Shown piece by piece: positions 1 to 3,852 of a DNA stretch of 6,685 nt. The DNA is taken from contig JACPXA010000037.1 of assembly GCA_016196785.1 (NCBI GenBank), positions 1 through 6,685 of the forward strand. Reading direction: 5' to 3'. The notes under the pieces are model-generated. The model worked only from the letters and a program-made list of their open reading frames with translations, was not told the DNA's origin and made no database searches. The stretch comes from Elusimicrobiota bacterium (GTDB taxonomy: Bacteria; Elusimicrobiota; Elusimicrobia; 2-01-FULL-59-12; JACPXA01). The position numbers were made by a program, and so were the translations under genes. The stretch's first letter is position 1. Each line of letters begins with the position of its first letter.

Positions 1-1
1 A

Positions 2-118
2 TGGCTAGAACACATCCCGAAACCATGCTTGGTCAGCGAAGCCTCGGGGGGCGCGCCGAGGCCAGGAAGGCGAGCGACGGCATACTTGACGAAGGAACGG
101 TATGCCGAGCGAGCCTGA
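2..118 (+). CDS. Possible 3' end of an unrecognised upstream gene (partial)
   Basis: An open frame enters from the left edge and stops at the TGA at 116-118, leaving 49 bases before glyS. It gives about 38 residues, starting WLEHIPKPCLV and ending YLTKERYAERA, with mostly G or C in third codon positions as in the neighbouring genes. In many bacteria the gene before glyS is glyQ (the alpha subunit), but I do not recognise the usual GlyQ C-terminus here. A second frame, open from position 1, stops at the TGA at 169-171 and overlaps the glyS ATG as ATGA. Its arginine- and proline-rich product looks less protein-like. Neither frame can be assigned, and this stretch may be non-coding. Confidence 0.25.
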   Translation, partial: WLEHIPKPCLVSEASGGAPRPGRRATAYLTKERYAERA

Positions 119-152
119 CGCCGCCGCAGGCCGCCCCCAGAGGCTGCAGCCC

Positions 153-160
153 GAGGAGGG
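153..160 (+). promoter_or_regulatory. Ribosome binding site deciding the glyS start
   Basis: GAGGAGGG lies 7 bases before the ATG at 168. It is a strong Shine-Dalgarno match and selects this ATG over the in-frame ATG at 102, which would add 22 residues unlike any GlyS N-terminus and has no comparable site. Confidence 0.8.
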
Positions 161-167
161 TTTCGGG

Positions 168-2351
168 ATGAGTTCTAAAGACGCCTTACTAGAAATTGGC
201 ACTGAAGAATTGCCAGCAAGTATCGTCCGGTCAGCGCTGGAGCAGATGCCGCGGCTGGCTGAGACGCTCTTGGAGGAACAACGGATTCGCTATGAACGGG
301 TGCAAAGCCTCGGGACGCCCCGCCGGCTGGCGTTGCTCCTCGAGGGGGTGGCGGAACAGGCGGAAGGACTCGTTGAGGAACGGGTCGGGCCGCTGGTCCG
401 GCTCGCTCGCGACGCGGATGGACGCCCGACCCCCGCGGCGCTCGGATTCGCCAAAGCGCAAGGGGTTCCGGTGGATGCGCTCGAGGTTCGGGAGACCCCT
501 CGCGGCCCGGGGTTCCTTGTCACGCGGCGGATCCCGGGGAGGCCGACCCTCGATGTCCTCCCGCAGGTGTTCGAATCGTTGATCCGACAACTCAAGTTCC
601 CCAAGACGATGGTCTGGGAGCCCAGTCGCTTTCGCTTTCCCCGGCCGATCCGATCCCTCGTCGCGCTCTATGGCACCAAGGTGGTGCGGTGTGCCGTTGC
701 CGGGGTGAAGAGCGGGCGGGTGACGCACAGCCCCACCTGGGCCATTCACCATCGCCTGGCGGTCCCCTTCCCGGGCCGGTATGTGACGGTCCTGAAGAAC
801 GCCTGTATCCTGGTTGATCCCCAACTGCGCGCGGAGGCGATCCGTCGGTCCGCCGAGCAGGTCATTCGCAAGGTGCACGGCACGCTTCGATCGGATCCCG
901 AGCTCGTTGAGGAAAATGCCTTCCTCGTGGAGCACCCAGTGGCGGTCTTGGGCTCGTTTCGAGAGGAATTCCTCTCGCTCCCCCCCGAGGTGCTGGTGAC
1001 CTGCCTGCGCCATCATCAGAAGTTTTTTGCGGTCACGGACCGCCAAGGAACCCTGCTCCCGTACTTCGTGGGTATTCGTAACGGGATGTCCGAGTCGCAA
1101 CAGACAGTTCGGGAAGGTTACGAGCGGGTCCTCGCGGCCCGACTCTCTGATGCGCAGTTCTTCCTGGACCAGGACCGAAAATTGTCTCAACAGGATCATG
1201 TGGAACAACTTCGGCACGTTGTCTTTCAAGAGCGGCTTGGGTCACTCTATGACAAGATGCAACGCATTCAGCGGCTCGCGGAGGGGCTCGCCCAGACGTT
1301 GGGGTGCTCCGCAAAGCAGCTCCAATATGTGAGCCGGATCGCCCAGCTTGCCAAGGCGCATCTCGTCACCGCCCTCGTCGGAGAATACCCTGAGCTTCAA
1401 GGGGTGGTGGGACGGCTCTACACCACCCTGGCGGGGGAAGACTCCATCGTCGCTCAAGGGGTGGAGGAACATTACTGGCCAGTGACCGCGGAAGGCCCGC
1501 TCCCTTCGACGAGGGAAGGTGCCATCGTCGCCCTAGCCGATAAACTCGACACGATCGTTGGCTACTTTGCGGTGGGGTTGATCCCCACCGGTACCACCGA
1601 TCCCTACGGCCTTCGCCGACTGGCTCTAGGGCTCATTCGCATCATCCGCGATCGGGGATGGCGGCTCTCGCTTCCCCAATGGGTGGACACGGCGTTTGCC
1701 GCGCTCCCGGCGGCCGCTCAGCCAGACCCAGAGGCCTGTCAACGGGTCCTCGCGTTTCTGCTCCAGCGGGTTGAAGGGATCCTGACCCAGGAAGGGTTCC
1801 GGGCCGATGAGATCGCCGCGGTCGTGGCAAGCGGGTGGGATGACGTCTTGGATCTCCGAGTACGGGTGGAGTCTCTCCAGACTATTCGAAAGCAGCCGGA
1901 GCTCGAACCGTTGACCATTGCCTTTAAACGGGCCGCCAATATCTTAAAGCAAGCGGCCCGGTTGGGGGTGGAGGTGCCGGAGCGTCTGGCTGACACCGAT
2001 CAACTGCCGGAACCGGCCGAACGAGCGCTGCGACTGGAACTACAACAGGCGGAACAGGAGGTGTTGGGCTTGCTGGAGGAGAAACGCTACACCGAAGCGC
2101 TGCGCCGGTTGGTAGCCCTCCGACAACCCATTGACCGGTTTTTTGAGGAGGTCATGGTGATGGTGGAAGATCCCCACCTGCGGCAGGCGCGGTTGGCGGT
2201 GCTGGCCGGCGTTGTCCGGCTCTTCCGGCGGGTTGCGGATCTTTCCCTGCTGCAGCCGGCCACCCCTACACAGCCCTCCTCCGCTCCACCGAACTCTCCG
2301 GAGGTACCCCAATCGTTCACCGTGACTGGTTCTTCAACGCCTGCGGCGTGA
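168..2351 (+). CDS. glyS: Glycyl-tRNA synthetase beta subunit
   Basis: This is the beta subunit of the alpha2beta2-type glycyl-tRNA synthetase, which charges tRNA-Gly in the cytoplasm. In the known family the alpha subunit (GlyQ) carries the aminoacylation site, and beta supplies tRNA recognition and contributes to activity. The 727-residue product starts MSSKDALLEIGTEELPA, the hallmark N-terminus of the family. Other family blocks are KTMVWEPSRFRFPRPIRSL near residues 146-164, CLRHHQKFFAV near 279-289, the HD-like region with KAHLVTALVGEYPELQG at 396-412, DPYGLRRLALGLIRI at 478-492, and the C-terminal DALR-type anticodon-binding domain with FFEEVMVMVEDP at 658-669 and VADLSLLQ at 689-696. 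Homologues usually end soon after this last motif. Here a further ~30 residues rich in Pro, Ser and Thr follow and look disordered. The gene ends in a GTGA overlap with the next one. No intact glyQ lies in the window, so it must be upstream or elsewhere. Confidence 0.97.
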   Translation: MSSKDALLEIGTEELPASIVRSALEQMPRLAETLLEEQRIRYERVQSLGTPRRLALLLEGVAEQAEGLVEERVGPLVRLARDADGRPTPAALGFAKAQGVPVDALEVRETPRGPGFLVTRRIPGRPTLDVLPQVFESLIRQLKFPKTMVWEPSRFRFPRPIRSLVALYGTKVVRCAVAGVKSGRVTHSPTWAIHHRLAVPFPGRYVTVLKNACILVDPQLRAEAIRRSAEQVIRKVHGTLRSDPELVEENAFLVEHPVAVLGSFREEFLSLPPEVLVTCLRHHQKFFAVTDRQGTLLPYFVGIRNGMSESQQTVREGYERVLAARLSDAQFFLDQDRKLSQQDHVEQLRHVVFQERLGSLYDKMQRIQRLAEGLAQTLGCSAKQLQYVSRIAQLAKAHLVTALVGEYPELQGVVGRLYTTLAGEDSIVAQGVEEHYWPVTAEGPLPSTREGAIVALADKLDTIVGYFAVGLIPTGTTDPYGLRRLALGLIRIIRDRGWRLSLPQWVDTAFAALPAAAQPDPEACQRVLAFLLQRVEGILTQEGFRADEIAAVVASGWDDVLDLRVRVESLQTIRKQPELEPLTIAFKRAANILKQAARLGVEVPERLADTDQLPEPAERALRLELQQAEQEVLGLLEEKRYTEALRRLVALRQPIDRFFEEVMVMVEDPHLRQARLAVLAGVVRLFRRVADLSLLQPATPTQPSSAPPNSPEVPQSFTVTGSSTPAA

Positions 2352-2905
2352 TCGCCATCGGAGGGGTCGTCTGTTGGTTCGCAAGCGGCTCTGGATCTGC
2401 CACGGACAGCACGTCGCCAGGACTTGTGGTGACTGCATGCCACCCCATGCCAGTTGCTCCCGCCGCTGTAGAGATGACCGTGAATGACGGGCTCGTTCTT
2501 CGGGAGACTACCCTTCACCAAAAGGGCGGGTCTCCCTGGCTGACCTTCCCGGCGTACCGCTCACGGCGGGGAATTGACTACCCAGAGGTGACGCTGTCTA
2601 CCTACCGCGCCCAGAGGTCGCTCGCCCGCCAAGTCCTTCTTCCCCAGTCCCCCCCCGCACCCGTTTCCCTCTCCCCCCGGCGGGGGGGGAGGAAAGCCTT
2701 TGCGACCGTAACGGTCAACGATGAGTTGCACGTTTCGGCGCGGGTGATGGAAAGCCGCCGGAGACTTTGGGTCGCCTGGCCCGCCCGGCAGGAGGGGAGG
2801 GAGTGGGTCCGCCAGGTCGAATTCCTGGATCGCTCCTTCCAGGGGATCATCGAGCGGGTCCTCCTCGCCCAATATCGAGAGCTTGCCGAGGAAGCGGGCC
2901 TATAA
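2348..2905 (+). CDS. Protein with two tandem SpoVG-like domains
   Basis: The 185-residue product contains two copies of a SpoVG-type fold. The second copy (about residues 113-180) follows the SpoVG pattern closely: KAFATVTVNDELHVSARV, then LWVAWPARQEG, then a terminal helix IIERVLLAQYREL. These correspond to the family's 'A-I-A-S-I-T-L-D', 'LFVAMPS' and 'IQDAVLNEYHRL' stretches. The first copy (about 25-96) shows VEMTVNDGLVLRE, PWLTFPAYRSRRG, YPEV and a shorter helix. SpoVG proteins are small (about 85-100 residues) nucleic-acid-binding regulators, normally with a single domain, so the doubled form may act as a built-in dimer (inference). The linker at about 97-112 is Pro/Ser/Arg-rich and is encoded by a C/G-run palindrome. 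The GTG at 2348 has no Shine-Dalgarno site but overlaps the glyS stop (GTGA), which suggests coupled translation. Later starts at GTG 2426 or 2429 (after a weak AGGA) or ATG 2447 are possible, and the last would trim the first domain. The residues before 25 match nothing in SpoVG. Confidence 0.72.
   Translation: MIAIGGVVCWFASGSGSATDSTSPGLVVTACHPMPVAPAAVEMTVNDGLVLRETTLHQKGGSPWLTFPAYRSRRGIDYPEVTLSTYRAQRSLARQVLLPQSPPAPVSLSPRRGGRKAFATVTVNDELHVSARVMESRRRLWVAWPARQEGREWVRQVEFLDRSFQGIIERVLLAQYRELAEEAGL
2664..2695 (+). repeat. Imperfect C-run/G-run palindrome in the SpoVG domain linker
   Basis: A pyrimidine arm (TTTCCCTCTCCCCCC) is followed directly by a purine arm (GGGGGGGGAGGAAA) around a central CGGC. 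Together they form an imperfect inverted repeat. It encodes part of the Pro/Arg/Gly linker between the two SpoVG-like domains. The CCCTCTCCC core also occurs in the larger palindrome at 5360-5452, so the two may belong to one dispersed repeat family. The relation is suggestive only, because both are low-complexity. Confidence 0.45.
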
Positions 2906-3729
2906 TGAACTTTGGGGAGCTCTTTCCCATTGCGACGAATATCGTGATTCCTCTCTTAGGGGGGGCGGTCTTCTTTGCCCTAGCGCGGTATGTCTCCCAT
3001 ATCGCCCCCATGCGGACCCTGGTCACTGGCCAGCTCACGTATCAGGGGGCCAGTTGGGGGTTTGCGTGTTTTGGGTTGTACCTCGCCACGCGCCCCCTGC
3101 AGATTCTTCTCGGTCCGCACCCCTTCCCCCTCTTGATCAACAACCTCCGGGAATTCTGCCTGATGGGGTTTTTCGCCCCCGCGGTCTTGATCGCCATGTT
3201 GAGTCTCTGCCTCGGGAGTGATCGGGTGACCCACGTTGTCATCTACAGCCTGTTCGCCTTGTGTTTCAGCATTGCCGTGGCGTTTGTGGGGTTGAACGTC
3301 TTTGCCATCGGGGGTAGCGAGGTCATCTTCCACATAGGCGGCTACCCTGCGCATGACGGCCTGTGGTTCAAGAACCCATCCGTTCAGGGACACCAGTTAA
3401 TGAACATCCTCTTCGTCCTCAGGGTCATTGATCCCGTGCTGCTCCTGTGCGTGGCCGGGGGAGTGGTCCTGTGGCACGCCTATCACTACCCCGCAGAGAA
3501 ACGGGCCATCTACGACAACATGCCGAAGAAACTCTACCTCTTGGCAGCCGCGGTGTTGAGCTTTGCACTCTCGATGGGCGCCGTCGGCGTTCTGGCGCTC
3601 TGGTGGCACTTGCCAAACCAATGGTGGGTTTACTACGTCGGGGCACTCGTGAGTGGGATTCTCGAAAGCCTGAGCCTCAGCCTGCCCGTCAAGCACGCCG
3701 TCCACATCAGCGACCATCTCACTACCTAA
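2905..3729 (+). CDS. Seven-helix integral membrane protein, function unknown
   Basis: The 274-residue product is almost entirely membrane-embedded. Hydrophobic segments lie at roughly residues 8-30, 45-68, 84-104, 108-134, 166-190, 210-234 and 239-262, giving seven helices. Between helices 2 and 3 is a polar-aromatic loop, RPLQILLGPHPFPLLINN, and between 4 and 5 a loop of about 30 residues with several His, Gly and Trp. KRAIYDNMPKKLYLL precedes helix 6, and the protein ends shortly after SLPVKHAVHISD. No kinase, GGDEF, transporter or protease motif is visible. The architecture resembles the 7TM sensor region found ahead of signalling domains in some bacterial receptors, here without an output domain; this is only an analogy. 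The ATG overlaps the previous stop as TAATG, and GAGGAA at 2888-2893 gives a site 11 bases upstream. The in-frame ATG at 2767 would add 46 Gly/Pro/Arg-rich residues read out of frame through the SpoVG-like gene, so it was rejected. The tight coupling suggests shared expression with glyS. Confidence 0.75.
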   Translation: MNFGELFPIATNIVIPLLGGAVFFALARYVSHIAPMRTLVTGQLTYQGASWGFACFGLYLATRPLQILLGPHPFPLLINNLREFCLMGFFAPAVLIAMLSLCLGSDRVTHVVIYSLFALCFSIAVAFVGLNVFAIGGSEVIFHIGGYPAHDGLWFKNPSVQGHQLMNILFVLRVIDPVLLLCVAGGVVLWHAYHYPAEKRAIYDNMPKKLYLLAAAVLSFALSMGAVGVLALWWHLPNQWWVYYVGALVSGILESLSLSLPVKHAVHISDHLTT

Positions 3730-3779
3730 CCTACGTCCTCCTCGCTAAAAACCCTCTACGTTTGAGATTTCTGAATTCG

Positions 3780-3834
3780 TTACAAAAAATTTACGGTTCG
3801 TTTACGATTCCGTAAGGAAATCTTAATCCCCCTT
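3780..3834 (+). promoter_or_regulatory. 11-bp-phased TTAC repeat array, possible PhoB/PhoP-type operator
   Basis: TTAC occurs at 3780, 3791 and 3802, exactly 11 bp apart. The series continues in degenerate form as TAAG at 3813 and TAAT at 3824. The second and third units are also alike further on (TTACGGTTCG and TTACGATTCC). TTACGG at 3791-3796 and CCGTAA at 3810-3815 form a 6-bp inverted pair. Direct repeats with 11-bp spacing are the known binding pattern of OmpR/PhoB-family regulators, and the TT(A/T/C)ACA boxes of Bacillus PhoP are the closest in wording. The array lies directly upstream of a -10-like element, where such activators bind. The regulator's identity is inference. Confidence 0.4.
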
Positions 3835-3835
3835 C

Positions 3836-3844
3836 TGCTACACT
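3836..3844 (+). promoter_or_regulatory. Extended -10-like promoter element for the exported-protein gene
   Basis: TGCTACACT matches the extended -10 pattern TGnTATAAT with two mismatches in the hexamer. No TTGACA-like hexamer sits about 17 bp upstream, as expected if the phased repeats bind an activator. A transcript starting about 7 bases downstream would begin at around 3851, only a base or two before the ATG at 3853. The rest of the 3730-3852 gap shows no hairpin terminator and no small ORF worth calling. Confidence 0.35.
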
Positions 3845-3852
3845 ACCCCCGT

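Noticed and set aside
86..106. TTGACG and TATGCC as a promoter for glyS
   Set aside because: The spacing is only 9 bases, far from the usual ~17, and no better -10 lies downstream.
102..167. N-terminal extension of GlyS from the ATG at 102
   Set aside because: The 22 extra residues are unlike GlyS, and the strong ribosome site at 153-160 is placed for the ATG at 168.
231..1229. 332-residue minus-strand open frame opposite glyS
   Set aside because: It lies wholly opposite a certain gene, its product is charged and low in hydrophobic residues, and it matches nothing. Long antisense frames are common in GC-rich genes.
2767..2904. Longer start for the seven-helix membrane protein
   Set aside because: It would add a Gly/Pro/Arg-rich stretch read out of frame through the SpoVG-like gene. 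The TAATG junction at 2903-2907 gives a membrane protein starting normally.
3730..3779. Terminator after the membrane protein gene
   Set aside because: No stable inverted repeat followed by T residues is visible between the stop codon and the phased repeats.
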